The notes under the pieces are model-generated. The model saw only the letters and a list, made by a program, of their open reading frames with translations, did no database searches and was not told the DNA's origin. 64,000 nt of DNA. It comes from Lentimicrobium sp. L6 (GTDB lineage: Bacteria > Bacteroidota > Bacteroidia > Bacteroidales > UBA12170). The first letter of the stretch is position 1; each line of letters opens with the position of its first letter. Below, in pieces: positions 6,822-15,457 of this stretch. The translations under genes and the position numbers were made by a program. The stretch lies in assembly GCF_013166655.1 (NCBI RefSeq), contig NZ_JABKCA010000010.1, positions 1 through 64,000 on the forward strand. Direction: 5' to 3'.

Positions 6822-7211
6822 TTAGAATTTGGCAGCTCTTGCAAAACTAACATATTCTTTTTTAAGTTCTTTGTAAAGGTCTAAGGCTACATTGATATCA
6901 GCTCTTAGGTTGGTGTGGTCAGATATATTTTGGTCTGAAATATCGTTATCGCTCATCTTTTCTAAAGATTCTATATAACTGTCTTGTGCATTAATGCGGT
7001 CGTTGAAACTGTCGAAATGTTTTCTTTGAATATCAAATTTGTTTTGGAAATAATTTATTTTTTTTTGGAACTCAATGTCATAGCTCTTAAGACTAATGCT
7101 CGATAGCCATTCTTGATAAACATTGAGTTCACCTAAAATTATTTTCATTTCACTTTTCCAGAGCCTGTGCTCAAAATGTAATTCGCTAATATTATAAACT
7201 TTGGTTTCCAT
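6822..7211 (-). CDS. Hypothetical helical protein (129 aa)
   Basis: A soluble protein rich in charged and heptad-like patterns, with predicted long helices over about residues 10-85 (HRLWKSEMKIILGELNVYQEW, then FQKKINYFQNKFDIQRKHF) and 95-125. It has no signal peptide, no membrane segment and no cysteines. I do not recognise the family. The two helical halves suggest a coiled-coil bundle. The gene has its own terminator shared with ftsY and lies about 100 bp from the YhhN gene, reading in the same direction. Confidence 0.7.
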   Translation of the reverse strand: METKVYNISELHFEHRLWKSEMKIILGELNVYQEWLSSISLKSYDIEFQKKINYFQNKFDIQRKHFDSFNDRINAQDSYIESLEKMSDNDISDQNISDHTNLRADINVALDLYKELKKEYVSFARAAKF

Positions 7212-7308
7212 ATATCTTGTTTTATTTTATACGAAACGAATATACGGAAAAATACAAGACCAAAGTCTTAGAATTTTGTCTTCGTTTTTTATTTAGAATA
7301 AATGGAAA

Positions 7309-7983
7309 TTAGCTATTCTTTTTTAAGAAGCCATAAAATATAAGAGCTTGTGCGGAGGTATAAGTGCTGATTACCCAAATAGGTGAATAGGGAAGGTTAA
7401 ACACAAATTTATTGATGGAAAGAAAACTATCCGATAATAGAAATAATCCAGAACCAGCTAATATATAATGGTAGCTAAGTCTAGGAGTTTGTTTTCTAAT
7501 GATAGCAGTGAGTATAAGACCAAATAATGCTGTTGAATAAAGGAGGATGGCAATGATTAGAAAGTAATCTGGGTTTTGAGGAATTAATTTCCATAATATT
7601 AGAGAAGGCAGTGATAAGAAAATAAGCAGACCGAGTGATAAAATAGTAATTTGAGTAGGATTTAGTTTTATTGGCATTGCTCTGTCTTTTAGGTAAAGAA
7701 TAATATAAAAAATGTGTGCCATCAAAAATGATGTGAGACCAGCCAAAAATTGATTAAATAAGGGCATTAAAAAAGCATCCCCTAGAAAACTGAAGACGAT
7801 GGCAGCAAGATATAAATAGTCATTTTGTTTTGATGCTCTATTTTTAAACAAGAAATAGCCAGTAAATAAGCTGACCATCAGCATGGGTTTTAGGAAGTTT
7901 TCTAAAGTGTTTGCTCCTAAAAGTTGAGAAATAATTACAGAGATGCTTAAAACTATGTAGCAGAAGATAAATTTCTTAATCAT
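7309..7983 (-). CDS. YhhN / TMEM86 family membrane protein (lysoplasmalogenase-like)
   Basis: A polytopic protein of about 224 aa with seven to eight hydrophobic helices and the family-type segments LKPMLMVSLFTGYFLF, IVFSFLGDAFLMP, FLMAHIFYIILYL and LAGSGLFLLSDSFLSINKF. Family members include vertebrate TMEM86B, which hydrolyses the vinyl-ether bond of lysoplasmalogen; bacterial function is mostly untested. Conserved acidic residues in GDAF and LSDS are present. The start at 7983 (MIKKFIF) is chosen because the longer frame from 8025 would begin inside the terminator hairpin of the upstream gene. Confidence 0.82.
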   Translation of the reverse strand: MIKKFIFCYIVLSISVIISQLLGANTLENFLKPMLMVSLFTGYFLFKNRASKQNDYLYLAAIVFSFLGDAFLMPLFNQFLAGLTSFLMAHIFYIILYLKDRAMPIKLNPTQITILSLGLLIFLSLPSLILWKLIPQNPDYFLIIAILLYSTALFGLILTAIIRKQTPRLSYHYILAGSGLFLLSDSFLSINKFVFNLPYSPIWVISTYTSAQALIFYGFLKKNS

Positions 7984-8000
7984 GGTGCGAATATAGAGAG

Positions 8001-8030
8001 AAATAAAAAAGCGATTGAATTTCAATCGCT
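8001..8030 (-). terminator. Terminator downstream of the Omp28 gene
   Basis: AGCGATTGAA (8010-8019) and TTCAATCGCT (8021-8030) form a 10-bp stem. A-rich DNA on the low-coordinate side becomes a T-run on the minus strand. It lies 11 bp after the stop of the minus-strand gene ending at 8041. Confidence 0.82.
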
Positions 8031-8040
8031 TTTTTTTATT

Positions 8041-8856
8041 TTAATTAATCTTTATTTCTTCAACCTGAATGACTTTTTTACTTTCTTGTTCATATAGATA
8101 AACTACTAAGGATAGTTTGTCTGTGACCCAGTCGTCACCCAATTGGAAGTTAGAAAAACTGATACTTTCATTATCTCCTGAATTATAGCTTGCGGAAGGT
8201 AGTGCTTCCCCCCAATTTCCATTAATGGCTCCTCTGAGCACATGCATATGAACATAGTCTTCTTCCATGCCACCCGGAACAACCTGAGGTTTAATAATGC
8301 TATCTTCTGTAATCCAAATTTGAACATTGCCTTGAGATGCAAAACCCTCGATGAAATCAAGATTGACTTCTCCGCTTAGTTTATTACCATTTAAAGAAGG
8401 GGTGATCTCTATATTGACCAGGCTGGTTTCTTCAAATTGCTTTGCAACCTCAGTGGCCCAACCATCTTTGTCAATTAGGTAATTGCCATCGGTATTGACT
8501 CTGTTCACCATTCCGGTTGGATAGGTTTGTACAGAGAAATAACTCTCGTATATGTCTCCAGCCTCTGTTCTGAAATCATAATCAAATGGCGCTGCACTAG
8601 GAGTTGCAAAGAAACCAGCATGAATGGCTACAACTATGAGTTTTTCTCCATAATTACTGGTGTCTTGTAGGGTATGAGCAATTTCATGTGCTAAAGGACA
8701 GTTTACACATTTCTGACCGGTAAAATCTTCTAAAAGAACTTTTTTGTTACCAACAGGTTTCTCAACTTCTTGGGTATAGGGTGCTTCTATCTTATCGCAG
8801 GCGGCGAAAGAAAAGCCAATTATTGTGAGGGCTAAAAATATTTTTAAAACTTTCAT
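8041..8856 (-). CDS. Omp28-related outer membrane lipoprotein with thioredoxin-like CxxC
   Basis: A 271-aa lipoprotein: a signal sequence ends in the lipobox SFAAC (Cys20 acylated). A thioredoxin-like start follows (VLLEDFTGQKCVNCPLAHE) with the CxxC pair at about Cys50/Cys53, then AIHAGFFATP and a beta-rich C-terminal part. The family is named after Porphyromonas Omp28, an outer-membrane adhesin-like protein. The CxxC placement suggests redox or disulfide interaction, which is inference. It is the last gene of a TlpA-DUF6029-Omp28 cluster, 16 bp after the DUF6029 gene, and ends at a terminator. Confidence 0.85.
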   Translation of the reverse strand: MKVLKIFLALTIIGFSFAACDKIEAPYTQEVEKPVGNKKVLLEDFTGQKCVNCPLAHEIAHTLQDTSNYGEKLIVVAIHAGFFATPSAAPFDYDFRTEAGDIYESYFSVQTYPTGMVNRVNTDGNYLIDKDGWATEVAKQFEETSLVNIEITPSLNGNKLSGEVNLDFIEGFASQGNVQIWITEDSIIKPQVVPGGMEEDYVHMHVLRGAINGNWGEALPSASYNSGDNESISFSNFQLGDDWVTDKLSLVVYLYEQESKKVIQVEEIKIN

Positions 8857-8872
8857 TTTCTTTTAGTTTAAA

Positions 8873-10600
8873 TTAGAAACTACTGGTGATGGTAATTTTG
8901 AATCCATTGGATTTAGGCACTGCGCGACAAACTCCGCCTACGCATAATATGCCTTCTCTTTGACGACCATATGATAATAATACCCTGGTAGTGCCTTTGG
9001 TATAGCCGGCAGCTATTGTGGGGTAATGTAGTTTGTCGTATTTGTTTTCGTGATATTCTCCTTGATCATTAGTATAAGAGATGATTCCATCGTTATTTAC
9101 ATAATTGTATTGATCGGATACTGCAAGGAACCAAGTTGGAGCAAAGTTATACTCCAAGGTAGAAGCAATCCAATTTCCTTGATCTTGCTTGGTCAATAAT
9201 TGAGATAGTTCCCAACGAATACTATGTTTTCTTTTAAATCTATAACTTAAATCTGTCACCCAAACAAAAGCCTCCACATTGGGTTCTCCTGGATGGCCTT
9301 CAATCACATCCATATTATAGGTGATCATATCGGCAGATGCAATCAATTTGAAATGCTTATTGATTTTTTTATTGATTTCGAACCCTAAATCTTGGAAGTA
9401 GACTTCATCTCCTATGGATAGGAATTTTGTTTCGTATCCTAGTGTTCCCGATTCGCCAATAGGAGTTTCTGAGTCGAGTTGTGATTTTTCGATGGAGCGA
9501 ATGTGAGAGAAATTGATTTCAATTCCCATTCCGTATTTACCACCGAGTTTAGATTTTTTAGGAACTTTATAATTTAGGGTAGCTTGTATGGCTGCTTCTC
9601 CATTCACTTGGGTGGCATAGGGATACATGGCCGATAGGCTGTAGGTATGAGTCTTAGCATTTGGAGGGAGGAAATTGATAAACAAGGCATCTCCAGTTAC
9701 TGATCTGTCAGATTTGAATCCCATATTGTCGATCCATTTTCCGCTTAAAGCAAAACCAAATCCTTTTTGTGAATAGGACATAGAAGTGAATAAACCTTGG
9801 CCATCTTTATAAATAAAATTATTAATGGCATTTGGGTCGTTGATTTTATGTGCATATTCTGTTTGCCAGAAAAAACCACCATGACTTAAATTAAATCTTG
9901 TTGACCATGACATTACATTTTCAGGTAATTTATAGATAGGATCTAAGTCAGCTTGATATTTACTAATTAACCCTCCGCCAAGTGTTAATTTGGTCTTAGA
10001 GGTCTCAAGACTTGAGAAAAGGTCATTAATGAAAAGATCGACATCACCACCTCTTACTATTCCTCTACTGTCTTTCTCGTATTTTTCCCAAAAAAATCTT
10101 TGTGTACCATAAATACCTTTGATAGTTACTCCTTTTGTGGGAGTTAGAATAATTCTGGCACCATCCACAGAGTTGTCATACCCTAAACTCCATTCTTCGT
10201 AGGCTCTAAATATCATTCCAGAGCCAAATTGCTCATAAAAGTTACCTACTGTTACATCAATGATTCCAGTATTGTATCTGGCCCATCTGTTTGCAAAGCC
10301 CTGACCCTCTAGCCTGTCATCAAAACCTGCTAAAGGGGGAAGATATGCTTCGTAACGAACCCCCGCAGAGAAATTACCCAAGCGGTAAATGATATTACCA
10401 AAGGCATTCATTCTAGCGTCTTTTCCATTAATATCTTCGTTGGTAATTCCCAATTTACTATCAGGTTGGTAAATCTGAGCGTCCAACTGAAAACTTCCGC
10501 TTACTTGTCCGTATTTTTGAGGACTCTGAGCAAAAGCAACTTGTGTAAAAGCGAATAATATCGCAAATACTCCAATCGATTTAAGTATATGTTTTTTCAT
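8873..10600 (-). CDS. DUF6029 family protein, predicted outer-membrane beta-barrel
   Basis: 575 residues with a signal peptide cleaved after about AFAQ (residue 25). The rest is rich in alternating aromatic/hydrophobic strands (GSFQLDAQIYQ, GNFSAGVRYEAYL, KHSIRWELSQLL) and ends in the aromatic FKITITSSF, the pattern of an outer-membrane beta-barrel. A CVGGVC pair near the C-terminus could form a disulfide. The DUF6029 call rests on composition and on its place between a TlpA-like thioredoxin and an Omp28 lipoprotein, a combination I recall from other Bacteroidota. The cargo or ligand is unknown. Confidence 0.75.
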   Translation of the reverse strand: MKKHILKSIGVFAILFAFTQVAFAQSPQKYGQVSGSFQLDAQIYQPDSKLGITNEDINGKDARMNAFGNIIYRLGNFSAGVRYEAYLPPLAGFDDRLEGQGFANRWARYNTGIIDVTVGNFYEQFGSGMIFRAYEEWSLGYDNSVDGARIILTPTKGVTIKGIYGTQRFFWEKYEKDSRGIVRGGDVDLFINDLFSSLETSKTKLTLGGGLISKYQADLDPIYKLPENVMSWSTRFNLSHGGFFWQTEYAHKINDPNAINNFIYKDGQGLFTSMSYSQKGFGFALSGKWIDNMGFKSDRSVTGDALFINFLPPNAKTHTYSLSAMYPYATQVNGEAAIQATLNYKVPKKSKLGGKYGMGIEINFSHIRSIEKSQLDSETPIGESGTLGYETKFLSIGDEVYFQDLGFEINKKINKHFKLIASADMITYNMDVIEGHPGEPNVEAFVWVTDLSYRFKRKHSIRWELSQLLTKQDQGNWIASTLEYNFAPTWFLAVSDQYNYVNNDGIISYTNDQGEYHENKYDKLHYPTIAAGYTKGTTRVLLSYGRQREGILCVGGVCRAVPKSNGFKITITSSF

Positions 10601-10660
10601 TCTATGATATGTTTATATCTTATGCTTCAAACTAAAGGTTCTGAATACTTAATCACGTGA

Positions 10661-11182
10661 TTAGTGTCCAGATATGTCTTCTCCGTTTGCTACTTTTTCA
10701 ATGATTTCAATTAAATCTAATTCTGCACCTTCTGCGAAAGAAGTATGTTGCCAAACAATATTCTTGTTACCATCAAGAACAAAAGTATGAGGAATCATGT
10801 TTACGTTCATAGCTCTCTTAAAATCACCATTAGGATCTAGAAGAACTTCATATTCCCATGCTTTTCCATTAACCAATGGTCCAACCTTAGCAGTAGAACG
10901 TGCATCATCAATTGAAATAGCATAAAGCTTTACGCCAGTTTCCTCTTGCCATTCTTCGTATACATCAGCAATGGTTGTTAACTCCTTAATACATGGGTGA
11001 CACCATAATGCCCAAAAGCTAACTATGATTGGTTTTCCATCATTATCAATATCTGCTGTATTGAAAGATTCTCCAGTGATGGTTTTTACTGTAACTTCTG
11101 GTAAAGTTTTGCCTGCATGATCTTGTGCAAAAATGACTCCAGTGAATAGTATTAAAGCTAAAATGATACTTAATCTCTTCAT
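10661..11182 (-). CDS. TlpA-like periplasmic thioredoxin/peroxiredoxin family protein
   Basis: 173 residues: a signal peptide (to about residue 19, VIFAQ), then a TlpA/ResA-type fold. Features are the redox motif WALWCHPC (Cys61/Cys64), PIIVSFWA before it, a DPNGDF strand-helix, and the cis-proline loop NMIPHTF. It probably reduces or isomerises disulfides in the periplasm. It is the first gene of the cluster, 60 bp upstream of the DUF6029 gene, so the partners are likely the CxxC lipoprotein and the barrel downstream (inference). Confidence 0.88.
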   Translation of the reverse strand: MKRLSIILALILFTGVIFAQDHAGKTLPEVTVKTITGESFNTADIDNDGKPIIVSFWALWCHPCIKELTTIADVYEEWQEETGVKLYAISIDDARSTAKVGPLVNGKAWEYEVLLDPNGDFKRAMNVNMIPHTFVLDGNKNIVWQHTSFAEGAELDLIEIIEKVANGEDISGH

Positions 11183-11440
11183 AATGTGTGTTTTAAATTC
11201 AATTTGTGTTTGAGATGTTTATTAGACATATATCCAATCTAAAAAGTTGTACAAGTTTACAACTATTTTTAGAAATAAAACACAAGTTTCGTAAATATTT
11301 TAATAAGTTTTTGATTTTATCTTTAATAATTTAGAAACTTACTTGTTTAATGATTTCATATGCTAAAACAATGCCAAGATAAGAATTATTTGAAATGTAG
11401 GGGGAGTTGAACGACTAAACTACGGTAAAAATATTGACTG

Positions 11441-12277
11441 TTAGTTGTCGATAATGATGATTTCCACTCTTCTGTTTGCTATTTTCTCTCTGTCGTTTTT
11501 TTCAAACTCAAAGAGTTTTTGTGAAGACCCATAACCTTTATAGGAAAGTCTGTTTTTATTAATTCCTTTAGAGATCAGGTAGGAATATACAGCGAATGCT
11601 CTGTTAACTGATAGGTGGTAATCGCCAGTTAGGGCATCGTAGCCATCGCTTCCATCATATTGGCAGCAAATATGGCCTCTGATTTCAATTTTTATGGCTG
11701 GGTGTTCTTCTAGTGCTTGGTGTAATTGCTCTAATTCGGGGAGTGATTGAGGAAGGACTCTGTGATTTCCTGGTTGGAAATTGATGTTTTTAGCAATAAT
11801 TTTATCTCCAACATCACCTGAGCTTATTTGTTCATCAATTTGTTTAGGAATAGCTTTCTTCTTTGGCTGTTTTTGTTTGGTGGGCTCCTCTGTTTTATTT
11901 TGATGATATTGGTATATAATGGAGACTCTTCTGGAACTAGATAGCTGATTAATATTGTTTTTATCCTCCCCAAATCCTTTTACTTCTTTAAAAATTTCGA
12001 TTGGGAAGTCTAGTTTGAGCAAGGAAAAATAGGTGTAATAGGCTCTTTTATTGGAAAGTTTTTGATTATAGGTATTAGAGGCTATGCTGTCTGTAAATGC
12101 ATTAATCTTAATACTAGTGATTTCAAGTGTTTGGAGTTTTTGGAGTTCATGAAAATGCTCTTCGGTATTCTGAAAATGATCGGTGTCAAAAAACAAATTC
12201 AGGGTATCGGTTTGAATTTGTGCAAAGAGGAGGGAATACACAAATATCATTAGGCATAACAAAAAGATACGTTTCAT
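11441..12277 (-). CDS. OmpA family protein
   Basis: 278 residues with a signal peptide (LLFAQ, about residue 19). A first OmpA-like half has the SNKRAYYTYFSLLKL and SSSRRVSIIYQ pattern, a Lys/Pro-rich linker (QKQPKKKAIPK) follows, and a complete C-terminal OmpA/MotB peptidoglycan-binding domain comes last. The latter shows IEIRGHICC, NRAFAVYSYLISKGINKNRLSYKGYG, and NRRVEI. Two tandem OmpA-like modules without a barrel suggest a periplasmic or lipid-free anchor linking the envelope to peptidoglycan. It stands alone. Confidence 0.83.
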   Translation of the reverse strand: MKRIFLLCLMIFVYSLLFAQIQTDTLNLFFDTDHFQNTEEHFHELQKLQTLEITSIKINAFTDSIASNTYNQKLSNKRAYYTYFSLLKLDFPIEIFKEVKGFGEDKNNINQLSSSRRVSIIYQYHQNKTEEPTKQKQPKKKAIPKQIDEQISSGDVGDKIIAKNINFQPGNHRVLPQSLPELEQLHQALEEHPAIKIEIRGHICCQYDGSDGYDALTGDYHLSVNRAFAVYSYLISKGINKNRLSYKGYGSSQKLFEFEKNDREKIANRRVEIIIIDN

Positions 12278-12329
12278 ATTTCAAATGTTTGGAAATATTA
12301 AAACGTATTTCATTACTTTATATTGTTTG

Positions 12330-12347
12330 CTGTTCCTGATGGAACAG
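12330..12347. repeat. Short hairpin CTGTTCC-TGAT-GGAACAG
   Basis: A perfect 7-bp stem with a four-base loop lies between two minus-strand genes and is followed by TTTT on the plus strand. It is in the wrong orientation for terminating the upstream minus-strand gene cleanly. It could be a minor REP-like sequence. Confidence 0.35.
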
Positions 12348-12364
12348 TTTTCTTAGGTCTGATA

Positions 12365-13567
12365 TTATTTCAAGAGTGAGCAGGCTTCCTTAATTCTAGT
12401 AGCTGCAATAGTTAATGTTTCTGAGGATGCTGCATAAGATAGGCGCATACAATTGGCATCACCAAAAGCTTCTCCTGTTACCAAAGCTACATTAGCTTTT
12501 TCTAGAATGTATAAAACCAAGTCGGTGGCTGTATTGATAGTGATATTTCCGTCTGATTTTCCAAAAAATGCAGTAATATTGGGGAAAAGATAAAAGGCGC
12601 CTGGAGGTGTGTTAAGCACGAATCCATCAATTTCTGAGAGGAGGGAGATCAGTAAATCTCTTCTTTCTTTAAAGGCCAGAACCATATCTTGAATTTCTTT
12701 ACACTCTTTAGGGTCGGCTTCAAAAGCAGTAATCGCGGCTCTCTGCGCAATAGCGTTAGTTCCAGATGTAGTTTGTCCTTGAAGTTTAGTACAGGCATCT
12801 GCTATTTCTTTCGACGCGGCAATAAAACCAAGTCTCCAGCCTGTCATGGCATACCCTTTTGACACTCCATTAACAATAACCACCTGATTTTTTACTTCTT
12901 CAAATTGTGCAATACTCTCATGCTGACTGTCAAAGTTGATGATTTCATAAATTTCATCACTGATGATGATGATTTCTGGATAATTCTTCATCAATTCTGC
13001 AATTTCTTTTAGCTCATCTTTGGTATAAACTGTTCCAGTAGGATTACAAGGAGAGGAGAAGATAATCGCTTTAGTTTTATCGGTGATTGCTTTTCGAATT
13101 TCTTCGGGAGTTACCTTAAAGTCATTGGCAATATCAGTTTTAATGAGAACAGGTTTGCCTTCTGCTAGCATCACCATGTCAGCGTAGCTCACCCAGTATG
13201 GGGCTGGAATTACAACTTCCTCACCAGGGTTTACTATGCTAAGGAATACATTGCTAATGGATTGTTTAGCACCTGTAGAAACAACGATTTGATTAGCTTG
13301 GTAATCAAGACCATTATCGCGCTTAAGCTTTTTCACTATGGCTTCACGCAAAGGCAGAAAACCAGGAACAGGTGGATAATGAGTATAATTCTCATCAATG
13401 GCTGTTTTACCGGCTTCTTTAATAAACTCAGGAGTGTTAAAGTCTGGTTCACCAATACTTAAATTGATCACGTCAATTCCTTGTTCTTTAAGTTCACGGC
13501 TCTTTTTAGTCATGGCTAAAGTGGCCGACTCTGTCATTTGATTTAAGCGATTCGATACGATTCCCAT
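12365..13567 (-). CDS. aspC: Aspartate aminotransferase-type PLP enzyme (class I)
   Basis: A class I aminotransferase of about 400 aa, subgroup Ib, catalysing amino group transfer between aspartate-like donors and 2-oxoglutarate. Motifs are LSIGEPDFNTP, YTHYPPVPG, STGAKQSISN, FSSPCNPTGTVY, ISDEIYE and the PLP lysine in SKGYAMTGWRLGF, then RLSYAAS near the end with the substrate arginine. The ATG at 13567 (MGIVSNRLNQM) is supported by a consensus promoter at 13589-13619 that would start the RNA just upstream. The longer frame from 13618 would begin inside the promoter. Confidence 0.9.
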   Translation of the reverse strand: MGIVSNRLNQMTESATLAMTKKSRELKEQGIDVINLSIGEPDFNTPEFIKEAGKTAIDENYTHYPPVPGFLPLREAIVKKLKRDNGLDYQANQIVVSTGAKQSISNVFLSIVNPGEEVVIPAPYWVSYADMVMLAEGKPVLIKTDIANDFKVTPEEIRKAITDKTKAIIFSSPCNPTGTVYTKDELKEIAELMKNYPEIIIISDEIYEIINFDSQHESIAQFEEVKNQVVIVNGVSKGYAMTGWRLGFIAASKEIADACTKLQGQTTSGTNAIAQRAAITAFEADPKECKEIQDMVLAFKERRDLLISLLSEIDGFVLNTPPGAFYLFPNITAFFGKSDGNITINTATDLVLYILEKANVALVTGEAFGDANCMRLSYAASSETLTIAATRIKEACSLLK

Positions 13568-13588
13568 AGTGTTGTATTTTTGTCTTGG

Positions 13589-13619
13589 CAAAATTAACTT
13601 TTGTTCGTGAATTAGCAAA
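13589..13619 (-). promoter_or_regulatory. Consensus promoter of the aspartate aminotransferase gene
   Basis: Read on the minus strand, TTTG (13619-13616), a 19-base spacer, then TAATTTTG (13596-13589) match TTTG-N19-TAnnTTTG exactly. The predicted start near 13582 leaves about 15 nt before the ATG at 13567 and decides the start codon. Confidence 0.78.
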
Positions 13620-13660
13620 TTTGTTCTTCTGAATCCTAACCAGTGGTTTACTGATTTTTA

Positions 13661-13692
13661 CAAAAAAAAAGGGCCACCGTTTTCAGTAGCCC
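13661..13692 (-). terminator. Terminator of the class V aminotransferase gene
   Basis: On the minus strand GGGCTAC (13692-13686) pairs with GTGGCCC (13677-13671), including one G-T pair, and is followed by nine T residues. It lies about 27 bp after the stop at 13719. Confidence 0.8.
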
Positions 13693-13718
13693 AAGCTAAT
13701 TGCTTCTCTCTGTATTTT

Positions 13719-15185
13719 TTAGTCAAATTCGAACCAGTTTTTTACCAATTCTACTTTGTCTGTTGTTTCTGATATGTGGATGAATTCATTATTCTTTACG
13801 TTATAACGATAATCCTTTTCCCATTCATTAATATTTTCTATCATATCTTTAAAAGCTTGTGCTATGAATTCCAATTCTTGAATGGTCATGGTAGGATGTA
13901 GTGAAAGTCTTACCCATCCAGGCTTAGAAGATAAATCACCTTTATTAATCTTTTCAGTGATTTTTTTTGATTCGCAAGAAGTAATTCCCATTAAAAAATG
14001 TCCATAGGTACCAGCACAAGCACAGCCGCCACGCAATTGAATTCCAAATCTGTCATTCAATATTTTAACTGCAAGATTATAATGAATATCTTCTATATAA
14101 AAGGATATAACCCCTAATCGGTCTTTTAAATCTCCAGATAGAATATGTAGCTTTTCAATCGGATCCAATAATTCGAATGCCTTTGCTACCAACACTTTTT
14201 CTCGTGCTTCTATATTTTTGACTCCAATTTGCTCTTTTAGTTTTATAGCCAGAGCAACTCTAATAGCTTGCAGGAATCCAGGTGTTCCACCATCCTCTCT
14301 AGCTTCTATATTATCTACATATTTATATTCTCCCCAAGGATTGGTCCAATCTACTGTTCCTCCACCGGGATGATCTGGAGTTTTGTTTAAGTATAACTTA
14401 TTATTGAAAATTAAAACACCACTACTGCCTGGGCCTCCTAAGAATTTATGAGGAGAGAAATATATAGCGTCTAATTCTTCTTCAGGATCTTCAGGGTGCA
14501 TGTTCATATCTTCATATGGTGCATTGGCAGCAAAATCAATAAAGCATAAGCCCTGATGTTGATGCATGATTTTTGCTAATTCATGATAGTTGGTATGAAC
14601 ACCTGTAACGTTTGAACAAGCCGAAAAACTTCCCATTTTGAATTTTCTATCCTCGTATTTCTTCAGCTGTTTCCTTAATTCATCAGGATTTACGGTTAAA
14701 TCTTTGTTAGGTTCTAAAACAATCACCTCGGCATTGGTTTCTAGCCAGCTGGTTTGATTTGAATGATGTTCCATATGGGTAATGAAAACGATGGGGCGAT
14801 CTTTTTCATTTTGTATACATGATTTACCAGAAAGAACACCACAGTTCTTTAGGCCAAGAATTCTTTGGAATTTATTGATGACACTTGTCATTCCATTACC
14901 ACTGGTTATTAAAATATCATCGTCATGTGCATTCACATGTTTTTTGATAATCTTTTGTGCCCAATGATAAGATTTGGTCATTATGGTTCCTGTCTCGCTG
15001 GTCTCAGTATGTGTGTTAGCTACCCAAGGACCAAAATCCTCTTGAATCTTTTTTTCAATAGGGCTATATAGCCTACCACTGGCGATCCAATCTGCATACA
15101 ATACCTTTTTTTCCCCATAAGGAGACTGCATTACTAGATCGTTTCCAATAATATTATTTCTGTATTTCTCAAAAAAATGGTCCAT
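13719..15185 (-). CDS. Aminotransferase class V-fold PLP-dependent enzyme (cysteine desulfurase-like)
   Basis: 488 residues with the class V fold: VLYADWIASGRLYSPIE at the N-terminus, GNGMTSVINKFQ, THMEHHSNQTSW, CFIDFAANAPYEDM, the PLP-lysine segment YFSPHKFLGGPGSSGVL, and a late cysteine-bearing loop LRGGCACAGTYG in the region where cysteine desulfurases carry the catalytic Cys. It could be a cysteine desulfurase/selenocysteine lyase or a related lyase; no sulfur-acceptor gene lies beside it. It is longer than SufS/IscS (about 400 aa). It is transcribed alone, with a terminator, and carries a TATATTTG -7 element on the minus strand at 15265-15272. Confidence 0.82.
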   Translation of the reverse strand: MDHFFEKYRNNIIGNDLVMQSPYGEKKVLYADWIASGRLYSPIEKKIQEDFGPWVANTHTETSETGTIMTKSYHWAQKIIKKHVNAHDDDILITSGNGMTSVINKFQRILGLKNCGVLSGKSCIQNEKDRPIVFITHMEHHSNQTSWLETNAEVIVLEPNKDLTVNPDELRKQLKKYEDRKFKMGSFSACSNVTGVHTNYHELAKIMHQHQGLCFIDFAANAPYEDMNMHPEDPEEELDAIYFSPHKFLGGPGSSGVLIFNNKLYLNKTPDHPGGGTVDWTNPWGEYKYVDNIEAREDGGTPGFLQAIRVALAIKLKEQIGVKNIEAREKVLVAKAFELLDPIEKLHILSGDLKDRLGVISFYIEDIHYNLAVKILNDRFGIQLRGGCACAGTYGHFLMGITSCESKKITEKINKGDLSSKPGWVRLSLHPTMTIQELEFIAQAFKDMIENINEWEKDYRYNVKNNEFIHISETTDKVELVKNWFEFD

Positions 15186-15457
15186 TCAATATTTTTTGAC
15201 TGGTTGTTTTAGTAAAGATTCGTAAATATTTTACAAAGTACCTAGGTCATTCGTAAAAACTTAGCAAATATAGTATTTTTTTAGAAAAAAATATGGAAGT
15301 ACCGAAATGTTAATTTCATAAGCCTTGTTTTTATTCAATTTAAATTACTGAAAAATAAAGTTGCACAAAACCAGTGAGTTGTAAAAAATAATCTCTTGGT
15401 ATTTATATGCATGCATGGTTTTGTTTATAGGAATGTTTATGGAGATTCAAAGAGAAA

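Noticed and set aside
12365-13618. Longer aspartate aminotransferase from 13618
   Set aside because: A perfect promoter lies at 13589-13619, so the transcript would start downstream of that codon.
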